Origin: CAWBRT01 sp963819175
Lineage (GTDB): Bacteria > Acidobacteriota > Terriglobia > Terriglobales > Acidobacteriaceae
Length of the DNA: 64,000 nucleotides
Assembly: GCA_963819175.1 (NCBI GenBank)
Contig: CAWFVJ010000018.1
Location: forward strand, 1-64,000
Reading direction: 5' to 3'
Positions within the stretch are counted from its first letter, which is position 1. Every line of letters starts with the position of its first letter. The position numbers and the translations under genes are program-made. Below, in pieces: positions 1 to 8,063 of the stretch. The notes beneath the pieces were generated by a model, which worked only from the letters and a program-made list of their open reading frames with translations, made no database searches and had not been told where the DNA came from.

Positions 1-2
1 AA

Positions 3-170
3 AAACTAACGGCACCGCGTTGCCAAAGGCAGCAGTATCTCGAACATCACATAGATTATGATTATGAGCCCTGCACCTATCCGGCGATCTTCCGGTTCCA
101 TGATTACTGGTTTTGCGGAACTTGCTACAACCAAATTCGCAACGTTGAACAGATCATTGACCTTGACTAA
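3..170 (+). CDS. C-terminal part of an unknown small protein (cut by window edge)
   Basis: An open frame enters from the left edge and ends at the TAA at 168-170, giving 55 visible residues. The visible part is rich in aromatic residues and has four cysteines, including a CGTC (CxxC) pair near the end, so it may be a small zinc-binding protein. It is followed after 14 nt by another small gene on the same strand, as in the tightly packed early region of a phage or integrative element. I do not recognise a family. The call rests on the open frame, the packing and the lower GC shared with its neighbours. Confidence 0.5.
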   Translation, partial: KLTAPRCQRQQYLEHHIDYDYEPCTYPAIFRFHDYWFCGTCYNQIRNVEQIIDLD

Positions 171-184
171 CTAACAGGAGATTT

Positions 185-346
185 ATGACTAACAAATTTA
201 AGAACATGAGATTGACGGAAACTCAGATTGACGACCTCGTGCGCCTGATAGATTCGGCTACGGAATGGCACGACTTTGACAACGATTACAACGAAGCAAG
301 ACGTTTTGACCGAATTTGGAAGACGTTGACTAACGCGAGAAACTAA
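185..346 (+). CDS. Small unknown protein of the mobile element (53 aa)
   Basis: ATG at 185 is preceded by an AGGAG site at 176-180 with a 4-nt spacer, and the frame closes at TAA 344-346. The 53-residue product is charged and rich in Asp, Asn, Arg and Thr, with a predicted helical middle and no cysteines or membrane segment. It sits between the truncated first gene and the palindrome cluster upstream of the HTH gene. No family is recognisable. The strong ribosome-binding site is the main support. The six-base string ACTAAC occurs six times in positions 5-347, mostly spanning stop codons or following a start. Confidence 0.55.
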   Translation: MTNKFKNMRLTETQIDDLVRLIDSATEWHDFDNDYNEARRFDRIWKTLTNARN

Positions 347-443
347 CAAGTTTGACTGCCGTCACGAGCCGCGACCGTGAGCAACCTGCGGTGTAGATGC
401 GAACTGGACGACGGCGGTCGATTAAATGACAGTTAGAAATATC

Positions 444-496
444 TTCTGACTTTCAGAATACTCAGTATTAGTAAGTGTCCAGCGAGTTTTCTCGCT
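444..496 (+). promoter_or_regulatory. Three stacked inverted repeats upstream of the HTH gene (candidate operators)
   Basis: Three dyads lie end to end between two gene blocks of the element. TTCTGA/TCAGAA with a 3-nt centre is at 444-458, AATACT/AGTATT with a 1-nt centre is at 457-469, and AGCGAG/CTCGCT with a TTTT loop is at 481-496. The last ends 5 nt before the AAGGAG site of the HTH gene. Such clusters commonly serve as operators for an element-encoded repressor, and the adjacent HTH protein is the obvious candidate ligand. Binding is inference. The hairpin at 481-496 could instead be an attenuator in the leader. Confidence 0.5.
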
Positions 497-515
497 TTGA
501 CAAAGGAGTTGTAAA

Positions 516-713
516 TTGAAAACAAAATCTGCGCATCAAACAATCGCTGATTTCATCAAGAATAATCCTGACCGAACTTGGTTTCAAATCGCGAACCAGT
601 TCCAAGTCTCTCTATCAACCGTTTGTCGTATCGCCAAAGACGCCGGACTCAACCGTCCACGCGGATTGGACGCGGCGACCATTGCCAGCCGTGTTCGCAC
701 GGTACAGGAGTAA
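516..713 (+). CDS. Small helix-turn-helix DNA-binding protein (65 aa)
   Basis: The start is TTG at 516, chosen because AAAGGAG at 502-508 is correctly spaced and no ATG fits. Residues about 9-50 read as a helix-turn-helix of the Trp-repressor/sigma-4-like type, with a WFQIANQFQVSLSTVCRI stretch matching the turn and recognition helix. Proteins of this size in mobile elements usually act as excisionases or repressors, or help the downstream replication genes. It lies just after three stacked palindromes and 5 nt before the next gene, so it probably starts a co-transcribed run through the polymerase. Role as autoregulator is inference. Confidence 0.65.
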   Translation: MKTKSAHQTIADFIKNNPDRTWFQIANQFQVSLSTVCRIAKDAGLNRPRGLDAATIASRVRTVQE

Positions 714-718
714 TAATC

Positions 719-1366
719 GTGAGTACACTTTCACAGTTCCAAGAAGAAGATGTTGAACTCACCGGATCACCAGAACCGGCAACAGTATCTGAACCAGTTG
801 TCCCCCAAACCGATCCGTTCGCGGCGGAGAACTTTACGGCGGAGTCCGTTGCTGCGACGGATGTCAGTGACCTGACCATTGAACTCGGCGTTCCATCGGA
901 CGAAGAGTTTGTACGGGTCTCCACTGATCCACGACACAGCATCCTTTGCACGCTGTTAACTGTGAAGCGAGAAGACGGCTTCGGGAAGTCATACTTCTTG
1001 TTGACACCGATGATGCGCGGCTGGTGTATGAAGCAACCATCACTGAAGAAATTCGTTAAGCAAACGAACCTGTATCTGTATCTCACTCAGGACGGTAACT
1101 ACGGGCTTTGGCCTATCAGAGACAGTCTGGATAACTGGTCTGTGTCTGATCGTCAGGTTGTAGAGACAGCCAAGAAAGTTTGGTCACGCCGTTACAATCA
1201 GGGCAAAGTCCGCAAGGCACACACCAGCGAAGCGATAGAAGATCAACCACAGTTTCCTGATCAGGATATGTTCGGGCCTGACGGAATCCTAGCCAAAGTA
1301 TTTGGTGATGCTTTCGTAATCGCCTCTCCAGATGCTACTGTCATCCGCAAGTTGCTTGGTCAATAG
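719..1366 (+). CDS. Unknown protein upstream of the element's DNA polymerase (215 aa)
   Basis: The frame is open from further upstream but overlaps the HTH gene there. GTG at 719 has an AGGAG at 705-709 and leaves a clean 5-nt gap after the HTH stop. The N-terminal 60 residues are acidic and low-complexity. The rest (about 65-215) looks globular, with a conserved-looking core of aromatic and basic residues and a VWSRRYNQGKVRK segment. No catalytic motif is evident. It ends 2 nt before the polymerase start, suggesting translational coupling and a role in replication of the element, such as a polymerase accessory or ssDNA-binding protein. That role is inference from position only. Confidence 0.6.
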   Translation: MSTLSQFQEEDVELTGSPEPATVSEPVVPQTDPFAAENFTAESVAATDVSDLTIELGVPSDEEFVRVSTDPRHSILCTLLTVKREDGFGKSYFLLTPMMRGWCMKQPSLKKFVKQTNLYLYLTQDGNYGLWPIRDSLDNWSVSDRQVVETAKKVWSRRYNQGKVRKAHTSEAIEDQPQFPDQDMFGPDGILAKVFGDAFVIASPDATVIRKLLGQ

Positions 1367-1368
1367 CA

Positions 1369-3345
1369 ATGACTTGGGCAATTGAACTGTTGTCAAACCT
1401 TAACGCACTCGGTGCTGGACTCACAAACATCTGGGTCTGTGACACCGAGTTCTACGGCGCGGACGGTGATCTTCAACATCCCGTCTGCGCGGTCTTTCAT
1501 TCACCTGTAACCGGCGACACCATCCGCCAGTTCTTTCCACCTGAACCACCGTATCCGTCGTGTCCTGTTGACCTAAGTGAGAAATCGCTGTTCGTTGCGT
1601 TCTCAGCGCAAGCGGAGTTGATGACGTTCTTGCAACTCGGCTGGGAGATGCCAGCGCGTATTCTTGACTTACTTTTCTGTTGGCGTCACATCAACAATGA
1701 AGAATTTCGGCTGAAGACAATGAAGCAAACGGCTAAGAACAACGAGTATTCAATGTTTGGTTTACTCGGAGTGTGTAGCCACTACGGTATTCGCGTGAGA
1801 TCGCAAGATATAAAAGATCAGATGATAGGTATGATCTTACACGGCTTCCCCTACTCGGAAGACTACGAACAGGTTGGGATACTTCTCTATTGTGAAGACG
1901 ATGTGAAAGACACTACGAATTTGCTGGAGAGAATGTTTACAGGGTCGACAGGGGATGCTTCAAGTTCAATCAGGTTTCCCAAATTTGTTGACCTGCGAAG
2001 CGATATTTACCACTGTCACTCCGCGCGGGGTTTTGCTTGGATGCGACACATTGGTATCCCCGTTGATGCCGGTTTGTTAAAGCGTCTTGCCGGCCATTGG
2101 GAAAAAATTCTTGATGCTATCTACGAGCAGGCGAAGATAGAGTTTCCCGTATTTAATGAAGATAGTTATGACATTGCGCCGAAACTTTGGGAGAAGTATT
2201 TAGAAGAACGCGGCTGGCTGGCTGCTTGGCCTAAGACCGGCGGCGGGAAGATAAAGAAAAAGAAGCAAGCGAAGCGCGGCGTTGACGTGCTGGAAATGAT
2301 GTCTGACACCTATCCTGAACTCGTGCCTTTACACGAACTCATAATGATGAGAAATAATACAAAGTTGGGTTTGGGTTTTCCTGTTGGTAGTGACGGGCGT
2401 TCGCGCGTTCATTTCTGGGATTTCGGAACAGTGACTTCACGCTGTGCGCCGTCATCTTCGTTATTTATTCTGGCTGGCGGAAGTCCTGCCTTTAGGCATC
2501 TTGTGAAGCCAGAGAAAGACTGGTGTGTTATTGAAGCCGATTGGAGTGCGCAAGAAGTTTGGATCGCGGCGTATTTGTCCGGCGATAAGAAGATGCAAAA
2601 GATGCTGGCACAGGGCGATCCCTACATCAACTTCGGTGTCTTGGCAAATATGTTACCTAAAGACGCTACCAAGAATCCAGACGCGTCACCATATCCGCGA
2701 GAGATAGCATTGAAGCACGCTGTCCTGCGAGATCGCCTGAAAGCGGTTGCGTTGGGCGTTCTCTACGGAAAGACAGCCTACACCATCGCTAAAGCGTGCG
2801 GGATGACATTGGATGAAGCCAAAGCCTTGCTGCGCCTTCACAAGAGATTGTTCCCGCGCTTTTGGTGCTGGATCAACTATGTTGTAAACGAAGCGCTGGC
2901 AACGCGAAAAATCAGCACCAAGTTCGGCTGGACGAGACAGTTACTCGGGCGCAAGAAAAGAGAAGATCATCTCAACGAATACGGCAAAGTGAAAAGCCTG
3001 ATCAACTCTCTCCAGAACTTTCCTATGCAAAGCCACGGCGCGGAGATGTTGCGGTTGGCTATCACCTATATGTCAGAAATGAAATTAGATGTTTGCGCAC
3101 CACTACACGATGCCGTGTTTCTAACCTGCGAGATAGAAGATGAAGAACGCACGGTTCGCTTGATGAGAGAGTGTATGATCCGCGCGTCTATGAATGTCAT
3201 CGGTGCTGTTGTGCCAATAGAAGTAGGTGTCACGCGGTATCCAGATAGGTTCGTGCCAAAGAAGAAACCTACAGCCATTAAGACTTGGGAACGAATGATG
3301 CAATTGTTAGAGAAATTTGAAGAAGAGGAGAAGAAGTATGTCTGA
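1369..3345 (+). CDS. Phage-type family A DNA polymerase with 3'-5' exonuclease domain
   Basis: The 658-residue protein would replicate the element's DNA. The N-terminal part has exonuclease motifs: DTEF (D25, E27) and YCEDDV around residue 180, so proofreading is probably retained. The polymerase domain has motif A with DWSAQE (D391), motif B as R454-x3-K458 followed by LGVLYG, and motif C as LHDA (H580, D581). Two positions are atypical. The O-helix residue that is Phe762 in E. coli Pol I is Leu462, and motif C has Ala where HDE is usual. There is no 5'-nuclease domain. It overlaps the next gene by 8 nt. Length and gene neighbourhood fit viral PolA rather than the housekeeping enzyme. Confidence 0.88.
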   Translation: MTWAIELLSNLNALGAGLTNIWVCDTEFYGADGDLQHPVCAVFHSPVTGDTIRQFFPPEPPYPSCPVDLSEKSLFVAFSAQAELMTFLQLGWEMPARILDLLFCWRHINNEEFRLKTMKQTAKNNEYSMFGLLGVCSHYGIRVRSQDIKDQMIGMILHGFPYSEDYEQVGILLYCEDDVKDTTNLLERMFTGSTGDASSSIRFPKFVDLRSDIYHCHSARGFAWMRHIGIPVDAGLLKRLAGHWEKILDAIYEQAKIEFPVFNEDSYDIAPKLWEKYLEERGWLAAWPKTGGGKIKKKKQAKRGVDVLEMMSDTYPELVPLHELIMMRNNTKLGLGFPVGSDGRSRVHFWDFGTVTSRCAPSSSLFILAGGSPAFRHLVKPEKDWCVIEADWSAQEVWIAAYLSGDKKMQKMLAQGDPYINFGVLANMLPKDATKNPDASPYPREIALKHAVLRDRLKAVALGVLYGKTAYTIAKACGMTLDEAKALLRLHKRLFPRFWCWINYVVNEALATRKISTKFGWTRQLLGRKKREDHLNEYGKVKSLINSLQNFPMQSHGAEMLRLAITYMSEMKLDVCAPLHDAVFLTCEIEDEERTVRLMRECMIRASMNVIGAVVPIEVGVTRYPDRFVPKKKPTAIKTWERMMQLLEKFEEEEKKYV

Positions 3346-3556
3346 ATACGCAAGAACCACAGCGAAATATTCCACCAGATGCCCACGGTGCAAACAGCCG
3401 ATTAAGATTGATGCCTTGATTGTCAAAGCGGATGACGAGAGTGTTTGGAGTCACGCCGTCTGTCCAAGAAGTTTGATGCGTAAACCAGAGCCGTGCGAAA
3501 TCTACACAATGAAAATCGTTGACGGAAAAGTTGTTCAGGAGTTGGTGACGAAATGA
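3338..3556 (+). CDS. Small zinc-ribbon protein (72 aa)
   Basis: ATG at 3338 lies inside the end of the polymerase gene and has AGGAG at 3326-3330, which fixes the start. The product carries CPRCK near residue 15 and an HxxC pair (SHAVCP) about 25 residues later, a likely single zinc site. Such proteins are common between phage replication genes and may bind DNA or partner proteins. It overlaps both neighbours (polymerase stop at 3345, next start at 3553), so translation is coupled. No specific function can be assigned. Confidence 0.6.
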   Translation: MSEYARTTAKYSTRCPRCKQPIKIDALIVKADDESVWSHAVCPRSLMRKPEPCEIYTMKIVDGKVVQELVTK

Positions 3557-3942
3557 GTAGGTCATATAAATTCCGCGCCCGGATTCTCGCCCACGAACCT
3601 ATCGCCGGTTTTCCTAACAGCGGCGTGCCCGTTCGATCCATTGAGTTAGCGAACATTCGCGAATTGTCGTCAGGCAGACCTGTGAAAAATCAGGTCAACC
3701 GCGCGGGCAAAATCTTTAAATCCGCTAAGCCGGGCGACACCGTGATGTTTGAAGCAACGGTTGGCTTCCCGGACATCCGCGACGCCGGCTACCGACTGGA
3801 GAAGCGACTTTTGCGCCCCCAAAACGTTCGGGTCCCAGACGAAGAGAGCTTTGATAAGGTATGTTGCCTTGAGCCGCTAACGGGGGTACAAGCGATTGTT
3901 GGGATACGGGTGGGGGTCTGGCATCTGGCACCATCAAAATAA
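3553..3942 (+). CDS. Unknown protein, last plus-strand gene of the element (129 aa)
   Basis: ATG at 3553 overlaps the preceding TGA in an ATGA junction, indicating translational coupling. The protein is basic and beta-rich in appearance, with two segments (VNRAGKIFKSAKPGDTVMFEAT and the following FPDIRDAGYRLEK) that resemble a small OB- or SH3-like fold. No motif gives a function. It converges on the integrase gene, with only 97 nt between their stops and a perfect 17-bp palindrome in the gap. Confidence 0.55.
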   Translation: MSRSYKFRARILAHEPIAGFPNSGVPVRSIELANIRELSSGRPVKNQVNRAGKIFKSAKPGDTVMFEATVGFPDIRDAGYRLEKRLLRPQNVRVPDEESFDKVCCLEPLTGVQAIVGIRVGVWHLAPSK

Positions 3943-3952
3943 CCCGCTTCTT

Positions 3953-3969
3953 TAGGAGTTAAACTCCTA
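3953..3969. terminator. 17-bp palindrome between convergent element genes
   Basis: TAGGAGTT and AACTCCTA flank a single A, a perfect dyad in the gap between the last plus-strand gene and the integrase stop. There is no long T-run, so a bidirectional termination role is only moderately supported. A protein-binding dyad is the alternative. Confidence 0.4.
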
Positions 3970-4039
3970 CGATTCCCTACTAAAAACACCGGCAAATGAC
4001 CATCAGAACACCGAATTCTGATAAAAAATCTTTGGAACT

Positions 4040-5164
4040 TTAGTGAAATTGTTGTTTCCTCTGGTTCCCGTTCTCGTCCAGTCCTTGCGCCAGCCAAGCT
4101 TGCCTCTGCACTTCGTCCAAACGGTCTTCTGCTTCCTTAATCCAGTGCTCGTATGTCTTGCGAATCTCCTTCTCTGACGTGCCGACCCACTTGCTCACAT
4201 CAGCGACTGAGACGCCTTGCGCTAGCCACTCGCTGATGCGGAAGTGACGGAAGCCGTGCGGTGTCATCTTCACACCGGCTTCACGGAAGGCTTTGTAGAG
4301 GCGTTCACGCCATTCCGGATACGTGCCGGGGAAAGCCGGGGAACCCAGAGCCTCAAGCTGCTTCGCCAACGACGACGAGATGCGAACTCGGAACCTCTCG
4401 TGCGTTTTGCGGCGGTTGCTGCGAATCAACGTCTCGTCTTCCAGGGTCGCCGAATCGAACTTTTGAGCGTCCACCAGAGCCATGGCCGTCTCACGCATGA
4501 GTTGCGCAAGCAACTTGACTCGACCGGTAGCCGTAGTTAGAACCTTTTCAATCTCCTGCGTGGTTGGCGGCTTCACTTCCTTTGTGTCGTACCGAATCGC
4601 AAACTGCGGATTTTGCCTCGATGTGGGGATGGGATTCTTGTCGATATATCCCATGCCGTGGGCCCAGTTGAAGAATCCGTTGATAACCGCCCAATGCACC
4701 TTCAAGCTACTACTGTCGCCTGTGCGGAACGGCAGCGACATGCGGAACTTCATCACCCGGTCTGTCGTGATTGCCGTCAGAAGCAGAATCTCGTTCTTCT
4801 CGCACCAGTCGATGAGTTTCTGTCCCATGAGCTTCGGCTTTGTGTTGGTGAGTTTGTTCTTCTCACGGAATACCTGCCACTCGTTGATGGCGGCCTCAAC
4901 CGTGACACCGTGGCAGACAGTCTTGCCTTGGAGGAGGTCTTCCAAGTGCTTTTCCAACTTTTTAGCGTTGGTCTGAGCTTCCGACCACGACCGGGTGTTG
5001 GCCGTCCACTTGTTCTGACCTCGTTTTAGCTTTTTGCCGTCCAGCACGGTGGAAGCCCGGTTCCAGTTAAATTGGAACCAAAGCGGGCAGCCGCAGCGGG
5101 GTGCGTAGCGGTCAGCCGTCTGGTCGCAATCCGCCGAATGACGACGGTAAATGATGGTGTCCAT
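4040..5164 (-). CDS. Tyrosine recombinase / integrase of the tRNA-Asn element
   Basis: This 374-residue integrase inserts and excises the element by site-specific recombination. The start ATG at 5164 follows AGGAG (5170-5174) and avoids an unsupported longer frame. The N-terminus has an HxxxC...CxC pattern (HSADC, RCGCPLWF), a Cys-rich head I associate with Acidobacteria-type integrases. A SAM-like core-binding domain (about 90-190) and the catalytic domain follow: LMRETAM with the first Arg, HGFRH box II, and the nucleophile in RKTYEHW. The usual second His of box II is replaced by Thr (VGTSEKE), a tolerated substitution. Its 5' end faces tRNA-Asn only 86 nt away, the standard arrangement for integration into a tRNA 3' end. 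Confidence 0.9.
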   Translation of the reverse strand: MDTIIYRRHSADCDQTADRYAPRCGCPLWFQFNWNRASTVLDGKKLKRGQNKWTANTRSWSEAQTNAKKLEKHLEDLLQGKTVCHGVTVEAAINEWQVFREKNKLTNTKPKLMGQKLIDWCEKNEILLLTAITTDRVMKFRMSLPFRTGDSSSLKVHWAVINGFFNWAHGMGYIDKNPIPTSRQNPQFAIRYDTKEVKPPTTQEIEKVLTTATGRVKLLAQLMRETAMALVDAQKFDSATLEDETLIRSNRRKTHERFRVRISSSLAKQLEALGSPAFPGTYPEWRERLYKAFREAGVKMTPHGFRHFRISEWLAQGVSVADVSKWVGTSEKEIRKTYEHWIKEAEDRLDEVQRQAWLAQGLDENGNQRKQQFH

Positions 5165-5249
5165 TGGGTCTCCTGTCCGGGAGGCTAGTACAATGATAGG
5201 ACAATTCGGATCAGAAATCAAAAACAGGTAGGTTTTATGCGGGGAAAAA

Positions 5250-5325
<76 letters not shown>

Positions 5326-5371
5326 GTATTAGCAGCCGCCTTTGCAGGCGGTGCGCGATCAACTAGAGAGT

Positions 5372-5401
5372 ATTGTAAACAGGCGCTGAAGTATTCGTCA
5401 A
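5372..5401 (-). promoter_or_regulatory. Promoter of tRNA-Asn
   Basis: On the minus strand TTGACG (5396-5401) and TACAAT (5372-5377) are separated by 18 nt, a near-consensus housekeeping promoter. The start would fall about 40 nt before the mature tRNA. The rest of the 5326-5612 gap shows only a CCGCCT/AGGCGG hairpin close to the tRNA 5' end. Confidence 0.65.
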
Positions 5402-5612
5402 AACTTAAATGCAGGAACGAGGCCGCGCTAGCCGTGCCGCCGTTCAACATGAAACGCTCCCAATTGTGGAATAGTGGAATCCAGCCCCGCTACCTGTTAG
5501 GGCGAATCCACAGACGGTATACCCTTGAGTATCACCGTCGGCCTCGGAAGCCCGGACGTTAGTGGGTACAACTTTCGCGAATACGGTCTAGCAAGGGGGC
5601 TGCACCATCGAC

Positions 5613-6278
5613 GTGAAATCTCCAAGCATCCGGTCATTATTTTTGCCGGGCGCAGCCGGGCGGCTCGAAGCGTTGTTGAACGCTGGGACGGCGGATGCGG
5701 CTTATGCCGGCCTCATCGCCCACCCGCATCCGCTGTTTGGCGGGACGATGCACAACAAAGTCGTTTATCACGCCATGAAAGCGCTGAATGGTTTTGGCTT
5801 TCCCGTGTTGCGGTTCAATTTTCGCGGCGTGGGTGGCAGCCAGGGCGAGCACGATAATGGCCGCGGCGAGGTCAATGACGTGCAAGTTGCGCTGGAGTGG
5901 TTAAGCAAGGAATTCGGCAAGCCAATCATCTTTACGGGGTTTTCCTTCGGGGCGGCCGTCGGGCTCCGCGCCGCATGCCCCGACAGCAGGGTGACGGCAC
6001 TGATCTCACTGGGCACCCCCGTGGCTGCTGAAGGACGGGCCTACTCGTACGGGTTTCTGCGGGAGTGTTCGAAGCCGAAGCTCTTCGTCAGCGGAGAAAG
6101 AGATCAATTCGCCCCGTCCCCGGCGCTGGAGGAGCTGATCAGAATGCTGCCTGAGCCCACCCGTTTGGTATTGATTCCGCAAGCCGATCATTTCTTCACC
6201 GGGCATTTGGACGAGATGCGCGGCGTTCTCAAGGAGTGGATAGAAGATATGCTTCGATCCGACAGAGTTGCCGTATAA
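5613..6278 (+). CDS. Alpha/beta hydrolase, dienelactone-hydrolase-like (221 aa)
   Basis: This is a cytoplasmic serine hydrolase of unknown substrate. GTG at 5613 is preceded by AGGGGG. The HPHPLFGGTM segment and FRGVGGSQG oxyanion region are typical of the short DLH/COG2945 family. The nucleophile elbow is GFSFGA, the acid is likely in the SGERDQF segment, and the catalytic His is in ADHFF near the end. Length fits the family. The last codons contain the TATAAT that may drive the next gene, 11 nt downstream. Confidence 0.8.
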   Translation: MKSPSIRSLFLPGAAGRLEALLNAGTADAAYAGLIAHPHPLFGGTMHNKVVYHAMKALNGFGFPVLRFNFRGVGGSQGEHDNGRGEVNDVQVALEWLSKEFGKPIIFTGFSFGAAVGLRAACPDSRVTALISLGTPVAAEGRAYSYGFLRECSKPKLFVSGERDQFAPSPALEELIRMLPEPTRLVLIPQADHFFTGHLDEMRGVLKEWIEDMLRSDRVAV

Positions 6279-6289
6279 TTTCCGTGACT

Positions 6290-7645
6290 ATGCCAACTCA
6301 AAAGACTGCTGAATCGGAACCTGCGGGCAGCGCGCCGGTTACGGAAATGCGCGCCACCGCTCTCGATATTTTCATGCACACGCTTACTGAGTCGAGCGTC
6401 GAGCGTATGTTCACCAAGAGCGTCAGCTACGAGGGTAGCGTGTTGCGAGTGGGCGACGAATCCTACGACATCAATTCGTACGCACGAGTTTTTGTCGTGG
6501 CAATCGGCAAGGCTTCGCACACCATGGTACAGGCGTTGAGTGAGCGTTTTGGCGCGGGGGTCGGAATCACCGGCATCGCCTGCGGTCCGGTGTTGCCGGC
6601 TGCCCAGGTATTTGGATTCCGATACTACAAGGGTGGGCACCCGATGCCCAACGCCGACTCAGTGAAAGCCGCCGAGGTGATGCTGCGCGCCGTGGAACCC
6701 CTTACGGGCAGAGACCTCGTCATTTTCATGATGAGCGGTGGCGGTTCGGCGCTGGTGGAAAAGCCGATCGACGATTCGATATCGCTGGAAGATTTGGTGG
6801 CGACCTATCGGGCGCTGGTGCATTCCGGCGCGCCGATTGCGCAAATCAACACCGTCCGAAAGCACTTGTCCGCCATCAAGGGAGGCCGCCTGGCACTGGC
6901 CGCGTCTCCTGCCCACCAGCTTTCGATCATGGTCAGCGACGTTCCTGAAAATGCGTTGGATTCTCTAGCCAGCGGCCCAACCATGCCGGACACAAGCACG
7001 GTTGCCCAGTGCTATGCGCTGGTTGACAAGTACAAACTGTTGCCGCAGTTCCCGGCGAGCGTGCGCAAACTGTTCGAAAGCCGAGCCATCCTGGAAACCC
7101 CCAAGCCGACCGATGCGGTCTTCTCGCGTTCGCGCTGGTCTACGCTTGCTTCCAACGCGGTAGTCGAAAAGGTCGCGGTGGAAAAGGCGGCAATGTCCGG
7201 CTTCGCGATCGAGGTCGACAATAGTTGCGATGATTGGGACTATGCTCCGGCAGCCGATTATCTGCTGAAGCGCCTGCGCGAATTGCGCAAGGGCGTCTCA
7301 CGCGTCTGCCTGATTTCGGGCGGCGAAGTCACGGTGAAGGTGGAAGGCAAGGGAGGCGCAGGCGGCCGCAATCAGCATTTTGCACTCTACTGTGCACAAA
7401 AAATTGCCGGCGAGAGAATTACCATCCTCAGCGCTGGGACCGACGGTATCGATGGCAACAGCGATGCCACGGGCGCGGTCGTGGATGGCACGACATTGGC
7501 TCGAATCAAGCAGCAAGGTCTCAACGCGGAGCAGGCGCTCAAGAGTTTCAATACCACTCCGCTGTTTGAGGCGCTGGGCGATGTCATCAAGACCGGGCCA
7601 ACGGGCAACAACCTGCGCGATCTGCGTCTCCTGCTGGCGTACTGA
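6290..7645 (+). CDS. Glycerate 2-kinase, MOFRL/DUF4147 family
   Basis: Phosphorylates D-glycerate to 2-phosphoglycerate, feeding it into glycolysis. The 451-residue protein has the N-terminal DUF4147 domain with MSGGGSALVEKP, an extended KGG region, and a C-terminal MOFRL domain ending with the LSAGTDGIDGNSDATGAVVD signature. I chose ATG at 6290, where similarity to the family begins. The longer open frame upstream overlaps the hydrolase. There is no Shine-Dalgarno. TATAAT at 6274-6279 lies 10 nt before the ATG, so the message is probably leaderless or nearly so. Confidence 0.88.
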   Translation: MPTQKTAESEPAGSAPVTEMRATALDIFMHTLTESSVERMFTKSVSYEGSVLRVGDESYDINSYARVFVVAIGKASHTMVQALSERFGAGVGITGIACGPVLPAAQVFGFRYYKGGHPMPNADSVKAAEVMLRAVEPLTGRDLVIFMMSGGGSALVEKPIDDSISLEDLVATYRALVHSGAPIAQINTVRKHLSAIKGGRLALAASPAHQLSIMVSDVPENALDSLASGPTMPDTSTVAQCYALVDKYKLLPQFPASVRKLFESRAILETPKPTDAVFSRSRWSTLASNAVVEKVAVEKAAMSGFAIEVDNSCDDWDYAPAADYLLKRLRELRKGVSRVCLISGGEVTVKVEGKGGAGGRNQHFALYCAQKIAGERITILSAGTDGIDGNSDATGAVVDGTTLARIKQQGLNAEQALKSFNTTPLFEALGDVIKTGPTGNNLRDLRLLLAY

Positions 7646-7707
7646 AGAGCTGATGGGGTAGGGAACTTAGCCGCGGGATACAGTCGATCCGTCCAATCGG
7701 AGGCAAA

Positions 7708-8055
7708 ATGATTGCGCGTCACTGGCGAGGATGGACGAAGCTGGGCGACGCTGACAGCTATGAGCGTCTGCTAAAGGAAACGGTGCTGCCGCAGTTGAAA
7801 CATATTTCCGGGTATCGGGGCGGCTATGTGTTGCGCCACGATGGAGACCAGGAATCAGAATTTGTCGTCATCAATCTCTTCGATTCGCTCGATGCAGTGC
7901 GGGCGTTCGCCGGGGAAGATTACACCGTCGCTGTTTTTGAGCCGGAGGCAAAGCGGTTGCTATCACGGATTGAACCCAAGGCGATGCACTATGATGTTCG
8001 CGCCGCCACGATCCAGGAGTTAAGCCAGATCATCATGGAAGCTAATTGTCTATAA
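7708..8055 (+). CDS. ABM-like (dimeric alpha-beta barrel) protein (115 aa)
   Basis: ATG at 7708 has GGAGG 5-6 nt upstream. The 115 residues fit a ferredoxin-like antibiotic-biosynthesis-monooxygenase fold: an N-terminal strand with the RHWRGWTK motif, a YRGGYVLRH strand, then EFVVINLFDSLDAVRAFAG and the helix AVFEPEAKRLL. Members act as small monooxygenases or simply as stress-related dimers, and the substrate is unknown. The stop codon region contains TATAAT, the likely -10 of the following channel gene, so the two genes are close but may be separately transcribed. Confidence 0.7.
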   Translation: MIARHWRGWTKLGDADSYERLLKETVLPQLKHISGYRGGYVLRHDGDQESEFVVINLFDSLDAVRAFAGEDYTVAVFEPEAKRLLSRIEPKAMHYDVRAATIQELSQIIMEANCL

Positions 8056-8063
8056 TCGCGCCG

